The notes: generated from the letters alone by a model not told the origin. DNA of 64,000 bases from JABJAG01 sp038137215 (GCA_038137215.1 JAYQBG010000015.1:4996-68995); one strand, 5' to 3'; positions 17,382 to 26,526 are shown, counted from the first letter of the stretch. Made by a program: numbers and translations.

Positions 17382-18842
17382 ATGGAAAACACAGACATTC
17401 TGATCGCGGGCGGCGGGCCGGTGGGGCTGACCATGGCGCTGGAACTGGCCCGGTTCGGCGTGCGCGCCATCCTGATCAACGACGGCGTCGAGACGGCCCT
17501 GCACCCGAAGGCGAACGCCATCAACGCGCGGACCATGGAGCATTTCCGCTGCCACGGTATCGGCCCGAGGCTGCGCGCGGCGGCCCTGCCGGGTGACCAT
17601 CCCACCGATGTCTGCTACGTCACCCGGCTGACCGGGCGGGAGATTGCGCGGGTGAACATGCCCTCGAGCCGCGATGCGGTGGCCGAGGCCCGGGCGGGCG
17701 CCAGCCCGTATGACTGCGCCGAGCCGCCCCATCGCTGCAGCCAGGTCTATCTGGAGCCGATCCTGCGCGACGCGGTCGCGGCCCGGCCGGGCATCGATCT
17801 GCGGTTTGGGCACCGGCTGGAGTCCTTCCGTTAGGACGCCGGCGGCGTGATTGTGACGGTGCGCAATCTGGAAACCGACACGACCTATGACGTGACGGCG
17901 CGGCATCTGGTTGGGGCGGATGGCGGCAAGAGTTCCGTGCGCCGCCAGCTCGGCATCCGCTATGAGGGCGGCGTGCAGCGGCGGATGGTGGCCGGGGCGA
18001 TGATGGCGACGCTCTTCGAAGCGCGGGACCGCACGGCGTGGCTGACCATCGACCCGGCCTGGCAGTACTGGGTCATCGCGGCGGATTTGCGCGCGCTGCT
18101 GGTCTCGGTCGATGGGGCGGACAAGTTTGTCCTGCTGACGCGGATTCCCGACGGGACGGACCCGGACGACGTGGACGATCTGGCGCTGCTCGCCACGGCG
18201 GCGGGCCGCCCGGTGGAGGCGAACATCATCCTGCGCCAGCCCTGGACGGCGGGCCATGCGCTGCTGCCGGAATCCTATGGCGGCGATGGCGTCTGGCTGG
18301 TGGGCGATGCGGCCCATCTGTTCACGCCCACCGGCGGGCTGGGCATGAACACCGGCGTCGATGACGCGGTGAACCTAGCCTGAAAGCTGGCGGGCGATGT
18401 GCAGGGCTGGGGCGGCGGGCAGCTGCTGGCGACCTATGCGGAAGACCGGCGCCCGGTGGGCGTACGCAATCTGGAGTTTGCACGGGGCTTTGCCGAATCC
18501 GTGGGCACCTTCGCGGTCGATCCGGCGATCGAGACCAACACGCCGGAAGGGGCTGCCGAGCGGGAACGGCTGGGCAATCATCTGGGCGATCACGGACGGC
18601 GGGAGTTTCTGATTCCCGGGATTGCGCTGGGTGTGAGGTATACGGGCTCGCGGCTGGTCACCGATGACGGGACGGAGGCTGTTCCCGACGACCCGCATCA
18701 CTATGTGGCCACGGCGAAGCCCGGCCATCGCGCGCCCCATGTCTGGCGCGCCGACGGGACGGCGCTGTGCGACCACTTCGCGGACGGATTTACGCTGTTG
18801 CGGGCCAATGCGGTGATCGACGGGGCGCGGGGCGGCGCCTGA
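17382..18842 (+). pseudogene. FAD-dependent aromatic monooxygenase, two in-frame stops and short C-terminus
   Basis: Remains of a PHBH/MhpA-type flavoprotein hydroxylase. The single frame keeps all three FAD motifs: AGGGPVGLTMALELARFG near the N-terminus, GADGGKSSVRRQLGI, and GDAAHLFTPTGGLGMNTGVD. A TAG interrupts codon 151 (17832-17834) and a TGA interrupts codon 334 (18381-18383). The TGA replaces the conserved Trp of DDAVNLAWKLAG, so TGG to TGA is the parsimonious change. The frame stops after ANAVIDGARGGA, about 90 residues before the usual end of such enzymes, so the C-terminal domain is missing too. Functional enzyme is very unlikely. Confidence 0.88.
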
Positions 18843-18863
18843 GAGGCCTTACAGCAATACGCC

Positions 18864-19499
18864 TCAGAGCGATGCGCTCGGCCGCGTTTTCACGCGTTCG
18901 AACCAGCGCCGGGCCTGGGTGGCGTCTTCCGGGAGGGTCAGCTTCAGCCAGCCGGCGAACTCCACCGTGACGAAGGCCATGATATCGGCCGCCGAGAAAT
19001 CATCGCCCGCCAGGAATGCGCGCTCGGCCAGGGTGTCCTCGAGCAGTTCGAAGAAATGCCCGATCCGGCGGGTGCCGCGTTCGACCAGTTCGGGGATCTG
19101 CGCGTAATTGTGGGGGCCCGTCAGGGCGCGATCCTGCATCCCCCTGGCCTTGTTGCGCAGCGCCTCGCCGACCGCGAAAAACCCGTCCTGCTCGGCCCGC
19201 CAGACAGCGTCTGCGATCGCCGCCTTCTTGGCCGGGCCGGTTCCGAGCAGGGCCGGGTCCGGGTAGATTTCCTCCAGATAGCGCCAGCAGCCCTGGGTGG
19301 TCAGAAAGCGCGTGCCGTCGTCGGCCTCGAGCACCGGGACCGTACAGAACGGATTGATCGCGCGGAAGGCCGCACCCATCTGTTCCCGCTCGCGCAGATT
19401 GACCTCGACCGTCTCGATGGCCCCGGTCAGGCCCTTCTCGGCGATGAACATGCGCACCAGGCGCGGGCTGGGCGCGGTGGCGCAATCGTAGAATTTCAT
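18864..19499 (-). CDS. Glutathione S-transferase family protein
   Basis: GST of 211 residues. The N-terminal thioredoxin fold (about 1-80) has the start MKFYDCATAPSPRLVRMFIA, with the Ser/Cys-rich first loop that contacts glutathione, and the cis-proline segment NPFCTVPVLEADDG. The C-terminal helical domain (about 90-205) contains FLAGDDFSAADIMAFVTVEF, the GST N-capping box. It is convergent with the broken monooxygenase. GSTs of this type often accompany dehalogenation or ring-cleavage genes; specific substrate not predictable. Confidence 0.88.
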   Translation of the reverse strand: MKFYDCATAPSPRLVRMFIAEKGLTGAIETVEVNLREREQMGAAFRAINPFCTVPVLEADDGTRFLTTQGCWRYLEEIYPDPALLGTGPAKKAAIADAVWRAEQDGFFAVGEALRNKARGMQDRALTGPHNYAQIPELVERGTRRIGHFFELLEDTLAERAFLAGDDFSAADIMAFVTVEFAGWLKLTLPEDATQARRWFERVKTRPSASL

Positions 19500-19685
19500 G
19501 GCGGCGGCTCTTTGAGATTTGGAACGGCGCCCAACTTACCCGGCCTTTGCCCGCGATCAAAATCAGCCTGGTCAGAACCGACCTCCCGGCGGCATGTCGG
19601 CCGTTGCCGTTCTGCTGCCGGAACGAGAACCGGCGCGCCTTCATCGAAGGAGCGTCGGCCCTGTTTCAGTGATGCGCGTGTCTGC

Positions 19686-20324
19686 CTATTCGGGGATCGG
19701 GAGCGGCTGGTCGTTCTCGGGAATGTTCCAGGCGCGCTGAACCGCCGGACGGTCGAGCATGGTCATGTACCAGCGGCGGACATTGGGATACTCGTTGAGG
19801 TCGATCTCCTGCCAGTTGTGGCGGGCCGCCCAGGGCCAGCAGGCCATGTCGGCAATGGAGTAGTCGTCCACGATGAATTCGCGGCCCTCGAGCCGGTCAT
19901 TGAGCACGCGATAGAGGCGGCGCGCTTCGGTCTCGTAGCGTTCCTGTGCATAGGGTGCGATGCCCGGATTGTATTTGGTGAAGTGGTGGACCTGGCCGAG
20001 GATCGGTCCGAAGCCGCCCATCTGCCACATCAGCCATTCCATGGTGCGCCAATAGGCATCCTTGTCCTTGGTGTTCAGGAACTGACCGGTCTTTTCGGCG
20101 AGATAGAGCAGAATCGCGCCGGTTTCGAACAACGGGTAGTCGTTGTTGTCGGTATCGACGATCGCCGGAATCTTGTTGTTCGGCGCAATTTTCAGGAATT
20201 CGGGGTCGAACTGTTCGTCCTTGCCGATATTCACCGAATGGGTGTTGTACTCAAGACCCGTCTCTTCGAGCATGATCGCGACCTTGCGACCGTTCGGCGT
20301 GAACCACGTGTAAAATTCGATCAT
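19686..20324 (-). CDS. Glutathione S-transferase, YfcG/Nu-class-like disulfide oxidoreductase
   Basis: GST-fold protein of 212 residues. The N-terminus YTWFTPNGRKVAIMLEETGL and the segment PEFLKIAPNNKIPAIVD match the YfcG/Ure2p-like class, in which a Thr/Asn pair (TPNG) replaces the catalytic Tyr/Ser and glutathione disulfide is bound for thiol-disulfide exchange. The C-terminal part has EFIVDDYSIADMACWPWAA and the class-typical ending DRPAVQRAWNIPE. It is in tandem with the previous GST on the same strand but 186 bp apart, with no recognisable feature in the spacer. Confidence 0.88.
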   Translation of the reverse strand: MIEFYTWFTPNGRKVAIMLEETGLEYNTHSVNIGKDEQFDPEFLKIAPNNKIPAIVDTDNNDYPLFETGAILLYLAEKTGQFLNTKDKDAYWRTMEWLMWQMGGFGPILGQVHHFTKYNPGIAPYAQERYETEARRLYRVLNDRLEGREFIVDDYSIADMACWPWAARHNWQEIDLNEYPNVRRWYMTMLDRPAVQRAWNIPENDQPLPIPE

Positions 20325-20442
20325 CGGCGACCTCTTTTCTTGTGTTCCTGAAGGGAAATTGTCGCTGGGAACCTATTGGCCATGCCGGGCAGGGTCAATC
20401 GCCGCACAATCACAAGTTTATGCGGGATTGGGAACAGGCCTG

Positions 20443-20856
20443 TCAGTTCACCCGCTTCCAGATGATGACCTGTTTGGTCTCTCCGTCCGGCCCCATGCCG
20501 GTGAAGACCATCCGCGTGCCTTCGTGCTCGATCTCGCGCGTCAGGGACAGCCCCGCCATATTCGGATCGAGCGCGTGTTTGAGTTCATGGGTCACGGAAT
20601 CCTTTTCCAGCGACCACGAACCGGCATAGTTGAAGTAGCTGGCAAAGGCTTCCGCCCGGTCTTCGTCACTGGCCCGATCGGCCGGCAGGAACCGGCCGGC
20701 GGTGTGCACAATCGCCGACATGTGGTGGTCGGGTGTGTACATGATCATACCGCTCGCATCGCGTCCCATGGGATGGGTGCGGGTTCCGTCCGGGGCCTCG
20801 GCGTACATCTCCTCAAGCGCCCAGGCGCCGATCAAATCCTCGTCTTTGATTGCCAT
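20443..20856 (-). CDS. Lipocalin-like domain protein
   Basis: Protein of 137 residues with a lipocalin-like (PF13924) fold. The start at 20856 is the ATG of MAIKDEDLIGAWALEEM. Family hallmarks are LIGAWAL at the N-terminus, GMIMYTPDHHMSAIVH in the second strand pair, and AFASYFNYAGSW before VTHELKHALDPN. No signal peptide, so it is cytoplasmic. Function in this family is unproven; relatives sit beside secondary-metabolite or catabolic genes and bind small hydrophobic ligands. A longer open frame through the N-gap is not credible. Confidence 0.8.
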   Translation of the reverse strand: MAIKDEDLIGAWALEEMYAEAPDGTRTHPMGRDASGMIMYTPDHHMSAIVHTAGRFLPADRASDEDRAEAFASYFNYAGSWSLEKDSVTHELKHALDPNMAGLSLTREIEHEGTRMVFTGMGPDGETKQVIIWKRVN

Positions 20857-20996
20857 ATCCGTCCTCGTTGTTGGTGGCGGGAGCCTAGTCGTTTTCGGTG
20901 CGGTGTTGAAGCGGATAGGACGGGCCAACCCGTTGCGGGTACCCGGCGTGTCGGGCAAAGTCCCGTGCATATGTTTTGACAGCAGAGGACTGAACC

Positions 20997-22384
20997 GTGG
21001 CCCATAACCNNNNNNNNNNCTGATTGCCCGCGCCCGTAAGGATACCGTTCCGATCACCGTCATTCCGGCTGACAAGGTCGAAGCCTGGCGCCGGTACTTG
21101 CCGGCATCCGCGCGGGACTGGCTCAAGGGCGCGGGCTTCTCGGGCAAGGCCGGCGCGAGCATCCTTATGCCCGCTGTGGATGGTGGCGTGGACACGGTGG
21201 TTTTCGTGACCGATGACGCCTCGGATATGTGGTCCTGGAGCACCCTGGCGTCCCAGCTGCCGTTGGGCAGTTACGCCATCAAGGGTCGCCTGGCGAAATC
21301 GGTCAGCGAGGATGCGGCGCTGGGCTGGGGTCTCTCGGCCTATGAATTTACCCGCTATCGTAAGGCGCGCGTAAAGCGGCCCGATCTGGTCTGGCCGCGC
21401 AATGCCGAGCGCGATCGGGTCGGCCGGATGCTCGATGCGATTGCCCTGGTGCGTGATCTGATCAACACCCCGGCCGAAGACCTCGGACCTTCGGAGCTGG
21501 CGGATGAGTTCCGCAAGGTGGGACGCGGTTTCAAGGCGAAGGTGCGCGTGACCACCGGGGATGCCCTTCTGAAGGCAAACTATCCGATGATCCATATGGT
21601 CGGGCGCGCCTCGGACGATGCGCCGCGTCTGCTCGATATGCGGTGGGGTACGCGCGGGCCACGGATCACGCTGGTCGGAAAAGGCGTCTGCTTCGATACG
21701 GGCGGGCTGGACCTGAAGCCGGCTGCCGGCATGCTGCGCATGAAGAAGGATATGGGGGGGGCGGCCCATGCACTGGCTCTCGGACAGCTCATCATGGCGG
21801 CCAGGCTGCCGGTCCGGCTGCGGGTTCTGATCGGTGCGGTCGAGAACGCCGTGGCCGGCAATGCCTACCGCCCCTGGGACGTGCTGACGACCCGTAAGGG
21901 GATCACGGTCGAAAACGCCAATACCGATGCCGAGGGACGCCTGGTCATCGGTGACTGTCTGGCCGAAGCCAGCACGGAGAAACCCGACCTGCTGCTTGAT
22001 TTCGCGACCCTGACCGGCGCGGCGCGGGTCGCTGTGGGCACGGGCATCGCGGCGGTCTTTGCCAATGACGACAAGCTGTACGGGGATTTGGAGAAGCATG
22101 CGGACGCCACGGGGGATCCCGTCTGGCGGCTGCCATTGCACAAACCCTATCGGGCCCTGATCGACAGCAAGGTCGCGGATGTGTCCAGCGCGAGCGATGG
22201 ACCGTTCGGCGGTGCCATCACGGCCGCGCTGTTTCTCAAGGAATTCGTGGATGACGACGTGCCCTGGGCGCATTTCGATATCATGGCCTGGAACCTCGGC
22301 TCCCGTCCGGGGCGGCCGACGGGTGGCGAAGCCCAGGGATTGCGGGCCGCCTTTGCGATGATCGAGGAACGATTCGGGCGTTAG
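20997..22384 (+). CDS. Leucyl aminopeptidase family (M17) peptidase, interrupted by an assembly gap
   Basis: Cytosolic dinuclear-metal aminopeptidase. I place the start at the GTG at 20997 (AGAGGA seven bases upstream), giving MAHN before the N-run; the frame resumes at 21020 with LIARARKDTVPITVIPADKV. Because the N count is arbitrary, the two sides are out of register by the literal count. The M17 signature NTDAEGRL is intact, and the metal-site lysine and aspartate are in GKGVCFDTGGLDLKP. FATLTGAARVAVG follows. About 460 residues in all. The 3' end overlaps the convergent sulfotransferase gene by 4 nt. It is PepA/PepB-like, with the short N-terminal domain of alphaproteobacterial members. 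Confidence 0.85.
21010..21019. other. Assembly gap (10 N)
   Basis: Ten undetermined bases inside the first codons of the M17 peptidase. The size is probably nominal; a few codons of coding sequence are missing here. Confidence 0.98.
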
Positions 22385-24168
22385 CCCGTGGTCGGTGCTT
22401 CGGATTCATAGCGTGCGATCTCGTCGGCAAGCGCGTCGGCGAGCGGTGCGAGTTGTGTCGCGTATTTTAGGTGCCGCGCTGATGCTTCGCGGCTGATCGG
22501 CCGCCGCACCTGCGCATAGCTGAGGGTGTCCACGAAGCGCTTGTTCTTGTCAAAGGCCAGACAGGCGTCGTCCCAGGGCAGGTCGAGGAAGGACAGCATC
22601 TCGGCAATGGTCTCGCGCGGGTCTGTTGTCAGCCTCTCGTAGTGAAGCTCCAGGGTCGGCAGATTCAATGTCCGTTGCCAATGGGCCATCAGGGAGTCGT
22701 AGTGCCGGTAATAATGGGCAAATCCCTCGAGCGAGAAGGTGAACTCGTTCCGGCTCCGGAAATTCTGAAAGAAGCACGACAGCCCGATCGCCAGCGGGTG
22801 ACGACGGCAGTGGATAACCCGCGCGTTGGGGAAGAGCTGCCAGATAAATCCCAGATGTTCGGCATTGATCGGCATCTTGTCTGTGACAAAGCGCGCATCG
22901 GCCGAAATCTCCCGTAACTCGGCCAGGTAGGTTTGCGCGATGGTGTCGAGCGCGCCGCCGTCCAGGGATTCGAGGGTGTCGGGATAGTCGGGCAGGGTCT
23001 GAGTAGCCCGCGGGATGCCGGGCAGCTCGCCGCCACCGGCAATTTCGGGATGGCTGTCCAGAATCTGCTCTACCAGCGAGGTGCCCGAACGGGGCATGCC
23101 GAGAATGAACACCGGTGTTTCGTCCTGCACTGTGCTGCGTGAGAGGCGCGGCAGCCGCTCCAGTGCAAAGGTGTTGCGGTACCGGTCGAACCGGCGGTTC
23201 ACCGCGTCGCGGTCATAGTGGATTCCCGCTTCCGTGTTGGCCTGACGGGCGGTCGCGAAGGCTGCTTTGTGGTCGCCGGTTTTCTGCTGCAGGGCGGCCT
23301 GCATGAACAGCAGGCCACGCCGCTCCAGCCGGTTGAGGCCTGGCCGGGTCAGGGCCCGGTCGATCAGGGATATGACGTCTGCGCGCGATATCCCTTCCTG
23401 TACCTGGTTGATGGCGACCTGGCCGCAGGCGCGCGCCAGGGCCGGCGGCACGGGATCGGTGTCGAGATGCGGTATCAGGAGCGCTGCGGCTTCGTTGTTG
23501 TCCCCCAGCCGGTCGAGTAACTCGGCTTTCAGCGCAACTGCGGAAATATTCTCCGGCGCACCGGACACAATCGTGTCCGCAATCCGATAGGCCTCGGCCA
23601 GTTGTCCGGCGCTTCGCAATACGGTGGCGTGCGCCAGCGCAATCTCGGGACTGTCCGGCATGAGGTCCACGGCCGCCTGCATGGCACGGATCGCGTTGTC
23701 ATGATCCCCCAGCCGTGAATACACATTGGCCATATTGACCTTGATTCTGGGGTCTGCGGGAGATTGTTGGCTTGCGGCGGTATATACCGTCAACGCCTCT
23801 GTCAGGTTCCCCGAAAGGTAATAGGCATCCCCCAGAACCGATTTGATATCGGCGCGCTCGGGCGCGAGGACAGCGGCGGTGGCGAGATGTTCGGCGGCTT
23901 CCTCATATGCGCCACGGGCTGCGCGGGCGCGTCCGAGACTGAACAGGATGTCCGGATTCTCCGGTTGATTGCGCAGGCAGATGCGAAGATGCTTTTCGCC
24001 GTCCTGAATTCGGCCGCGCATCAGTTCGACGACCGCGACCCGATATCGTGCCTGGGTGTTGCCGGGCGCACGCTTGAGGATTTTCGAGTAAGCCCGGAGG
24101 GCCTCATCCAGCTTTCCGGCGCGCGCGAGCGCCTCGGCTGCCGCGAATTGTTCTTTTTGGGTCGCCAT
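22381..24168 (-). CDS. TPR-repeat sulfotransferase family protein
   Basis: Two-part protein of 595 residues. Residues about 1-320 are tandem tetratricopeptide repeats, with typical helices such as LARAGKLDEALRAYSKIL and YYLSGNLTEALTVYTAA. Residues about 350-590 form a PAPS-dependent sulfotransferase domain: the 5'-phosphosulfate loop is in VFILGMPRSGTSLVEQIL and the 3'-phosphate-binding Arg/Ser are in HCRRHPLAIGLSCFFQNF. Such fusions occur widely in alphaproteobacteria and may sulfate a surface polysaccharide or a peptide. It is alone on this strand between convergent and divergent neighbours; target unknown. Confidence 0.88.
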   Translation of the reverse strand: MATQKEQFAAAEALARAGKLDEALRAYSKILKRAPGNTQARYRVAVVELMRGRIQDGEKHLRICLRNQPENPDILFSLGRARAARGAYEEAAEHLATAAVLAPERADIKSVLGDAYYLSGNLTEALTVYTAASQQSPADPRIKVNMANVYSRLGDHDNAIRAMQAAVDLMPDSPEIALAHATVLRSAGQLAEAYRIADTIVSGAPENISAVALKAELLDRLGDNNEAAALLIPHLDTDPVPPALARACGQVAINQVQEGISRADVISLIDRALTRPGLNRLERRGLLFMQAALQQKTGDHKAAFATARQANTEAGIHYDRDAVNRRFDRYRNTFALERLPRLSRSTVQDETPVFILGMPRSGTSLVEQILDSHPEIAGGGELPGIPRATQTLPDYPDTLESLDGGALDTIAQTYLAELREISADARFVTDKMPINAEHLGFIWQLFPNARVIHCRRHPLAIGLSCFFQNFRSRNEFTFSLEGFAHYYRHYDSLMAHWQRTLNLPTLELHYERLTTDPRETIAEMLSFLDLPWDDACLAFDKNKRFVDTLSYAQVRRPISREASARHLKYATQLAPLADALADEIARYESEAPTTG

Positions 24169-24267
24169 GACCGGAGAAGGGGACGTGTTTTAGGGCTGCG
24201 TCGTCAAGATGCAGCTTGGAAGACTCCGGGTTTCAGTCTCACCTGCCGGGCCGCGTCGTGAATAAAC

Positions 24268-24300
24268 ATAACAATAATTAATGCTTGTTATTAGATAACA
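24268..24300. promoter_or_regulatory. Repeated ATAACA half-sites upstream of the LLM gene
   Basis: An AT-rich island in a 216-bp spacer. ATAACAA (24268-24274) pairs with TTGTTAT (24285-24291), and the latter also pairs with ATAACA (24295-24300) across a 3-bp spacer. So one half-site is shared by two overlapping palindromes. This is probably an operator or activator site controlling the LLM gene about 90 bp downstream. No regulator is adjacent. Confidence 0.5.
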
Positions 24301-24384
24301 TAATTTGAAATTAGACACGTCCGGCGCGTACTCTCTTCGTAAAGTCCGTTTTCGGGACATCCATACATCTGGGGAGAAACAGTC

Positions 24385-25695
24385 ATGGTCAAGCCAATCC
24401 TGCAAACCTATCCGGTTATCCACGCCGAGAGCGAGGAAGAACGCGAAAAACTCCGCCCGATCGGCCGGAACAAGGAACGCTATCAGAAGACGGTTGAAGG
24501 CTGGCATGAGGTGATCATGGCTGCCGACGACCTCGATTTCTGGGGCGTGGCTACCATCGAGCATCACTTCTGGTCGGAAGGCTATGAGGTCGGCCCGGCG
24601 CCGGCCATCATGGATGCCTACTGGGCAGCCATCACGAAGAACGTGCGTGTCGGCCAGCTCGGTTATGTGATGAGCATTCAGAACCCGATCCGGGTGGCTG
24701 AAGAAACTGCCATCATCGATCATCTGAGCAAGGGCCGCAGCTTTGTCGGCTTTGCCCGCGGCTATCAGAGCCGCTGGACGAACGTCTTTGGCCAGCACTA
24801 CGGCACGACGTCGACGAAATCCCCGACCGCGGCCAAGAACAACCAGACCGCTGTCGGTGCAGGTTTTGCCCAGAAAGGCATGTCGATCACCGACAAGGAT
24901 GTCGCCAACGACCAGCACAACCGCGACGTCTTCGAGGAGAACATCGAGATCGTGCTCAAGGCCTGGACGCAGGATTCCATGAGCCACAAGGGCAGCACCT
25001 GGCAGATTCCCTATCCCGGCGATACCGGTGTGGATGACTGGCAGCTCGCCCAGACCGGCGTCACACAGCGTCTCGGCGCACTCGACGAGGTGGACGAGAA
25101 CAACAACGTGGTGAACGTCTCGGTTTGCCCGGCGCCCTATCAGGATCCGCACCCGCCGGTTTTCGTTTCCGGCAGCGGCAGCCCGGAAACCATCGAGTAT
25201 GCGGCCAAGATGGGCTTCATCCCGACCTACTTCACCAACATAGATACGGCTGCGCCGCTCGGCCTCCAGTATGCCGACATGGCCAACAAGGCAGGCTTCA
25301 ACTGGAAGGCCGGCCAGAACCAGAACATCGTGCGCTGGCTGCAGATTGCGGAGAGCTATGACGCCGCCGTCGATGCGGTCATGGCCCATGACTTCGATAT
25401 CTGGAAGAACTTCTATGCGGCCATGGGCCGCCGGAAACTCAACGAGGCCGATGTGATCGGTTCGATGCTCGATTCCGGTCTCTACTGCATCGGCACGGCC
25501 GAATCGGTCCGTGATCAGCTGGTGGCCCAGTGGGAAGCGATGCCGGCGGAATACATCACGCTGATCTATCACTATGCGCAGATGCCCAAGGACAAGGTCA
25601 TCCAGAACATGAAAGAGTTCAACGAGGTGGTGAAGCCGGCCCTCGACGAGGTCACGGTCAATGCCGGCCACGACGTGGCAGCGGCCGCCGAGTAG
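24385..25695 (+). CDS. LLM-class flavin-dependent monooxygenase (luciferase-like)
   Basis: Flavin-dependent oxidoreductase of the bacterial luciferase-like TIM-barrel family, 436 residues. It has a clear GGGGAG ribosome-binding site and a strong rho-independent terminator 35 nt after its stop. Motifs include ATIEHHFWSEGYEVGPAP near the N-terminus, KNVRVGQLGYVMSIQNPIRV, EETAIIDHLSKGRSFVGFAR and the late VSVCPAPYQDPHPPVFVSGS loop. Codons are unusually uniform (GAC, AAC and ATC preferred), suggesting high expression. The reduced flavin would come from a separate reductase, none adjacent. Substrate not predictable. Confidence 0.88.
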   Translation: MVKPILQTYPVIHAESEEEREKLRPIGRNKERYQKTVEGWHEVIMAADDLDFWGVATIEHHFWSEGYEVGPAPAIMDAYWAAITKNVRVGQLGYVMSIQNPIRVAEETAIIDHLSKGRSFVGFARGYQSRWTNVFGQHYGTTSTKSPTAAKNNQTAVGAGFAQKGMSITDKDVANDQHNRDVFEENIEIVLKAWTQDSMSHKGSTWQIPYPGDTGVDDWQLAQTGVTQRLGALDEVDENNNVVNVSVCPAPYQDPHPPVFVSGSGSPETIEYAAKMGFIPTYFTNIDTAAPLGLQYADMANKAGFNWKAGQNQNIVRWLQIAESYDAAVDAVMAHDFDIWKNFYAAMGRRKLNEADVIGSMLDSGLYCIGTAESVRDQLVAQWEAMPAEYITLIYHYAQMPKDKVIQNMKEFNEVVKPALDEVTVNAGHDVAAAAE

Positions 25696-25730
25696 CCGTT
25701 TCGGCGTTCACCTCAAACGTCTAGAATGGA

Positions 25731-25761
25731 GGGGCCGCACTCGTCGCGGCCCCTTTTCTTT
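25731..25761 (+). terminator. Rho-independent terminator after the LLM gene
   Basis: Perfect 8-bp stem GGGGCCGC / GCGGCCCC with a 7-base loop (ACTCGTC), followed by TTTTCTTT. This is the strongest intrinsic terminator in the window and makes the LLM gene a single-gene transcription unit. Confidence 0.92.
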
Positions 25762-25789
25762 GAACGAACACCCGGTGGGGAGCTTGGTC

Positions 25790-26410
25790 ATGCTGAAAAT
25801 TCTCGGACGCGCGACATCGACCAACGTGCAGAAGGTCCTGTGGTTCTGCGATACCGAAGGTATCGAATACGATCACGACAACGATATCGGGGGCGCCTTC
25901 GGGCGCAACGACACTCCCGAGTATCTGGCCATGAACCCCAACGGGCGCGTGCCGGTGGTGATCGATGATGGTTTCGTGATGTGGGAATCCTGCAGCATTC
26001 TGCGTTATCTGGCCCGCAAAACGAAAAGTGCGTTCTACCCGTCCGGCTTTGCCGAGCGTCAGATCGTTGAGCGCTGGATGGACTGGGAACTTTCCCTGCT
26101 GGCGCCGCGCCACGTGCCGGTGTTCATCGGCATGGTTCGGACCAAACCCGAAGACCGCAATCAAAGCGCCATCGACAATGCTGTGGTTCAGTGGAATGCC
26201 GCAATGCAAATACTCGAAAACCAACTCGCGGACAATGCCTATGTGGCGGGCGAGGCCTTCACGCTGGCCGATATTCCCATCGCCCCGATCGCCCATCGCT
26301 GGTTCAACCTGGATATCGAGCGGATCGACGCGCCAAACATCAAGCGCTGGTATGAGTCCTTTGCCGGTGATGCCGGGTTCGAGAAATGGGTGAATATCGA
26401 GCTGGCGTAG
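25790..26410 (+). CDS. Glutathione S-transferase family protein
   Basis: GST of 206 residues starting at the ATG at 25790 with GGGGAG seven bases upstream. The N-terminal domain has RATSTNVQKVLWFCDTEGIE and the cis-proline loop NPNGRVPVVIDDGFVMWES, in which Glu-Ser contact glutathione. The C-terminal domain has YVAGEAFTLADIPIAPIAHR and ends IKRWYESF. This is the third GST in 7.5 kb, from a different subfamily to the two at 18.9-20.3 kb. It follows the LLM terminator, so it has its own or read-through transcription. Confidence 0.88.
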   Translation: MLKILGRATSTNVQKVLWFCDTEGIEYDHDNDIGGAFGRNDTPEYLAMNPNGRVPVVIDDGFVMWESCSILRYLARKTKSAFYPSGFAERQIVERWMDWELSLLAPRHVPVFIGMVRTKPEDRNQSAIDNAVVQWNAAMQILENQLADNAYVAGEAFTLADIPIAPIAHRWFNLDIERIDAPNIKRWYESFAGDAGFEKWVNIELA

Positions 26411-26450
26411 CTCTCGGCATACCCGAATCGGTGAGGGCCTGTTTTCCCTA

Positions 26451-26526
26451 CTGAGCCCTCACCCTGAGCCTGACGAAGGGCGAGGGCGACACCCTCATAC
26501 TTCGACAGGCTCAGCATTAGGTTGTT
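26451..26526. repeat. Family D repeat, copy 2 (shorter)
   Basis: Shares its start (GAGCCCTCACCCTGAGCCT) and end (ACAGGCTCAGCATTAGG) with the unit at 16126-16225 but lacks about 23 bp in the middle. It sits between the convergent GST and hydroxyacid dehydrogenase genes. Confidence 0.75.

Noticed and set aside
18381..18383. Selenocysteine at the TGA of the FAD monooxygenase
   Set aside because: The position is a conserved Trp in a non-catalytic helix, there is no obvious SECIS-like hairpin directly after it, and a second stop is present upstream.
20443..21243. Extended lipocalin-like gene running through the N-gap
   Set aside because: The extra N-terminal part is antisense to the M17 peptidase and crosses undetermined bases; the 20856 start fits the family.
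16411..26410. Insertion sequences or integrated elements
   Set aside because: No transposase, integrase or attachment-site signature was seen; only REP-type repeats are present.
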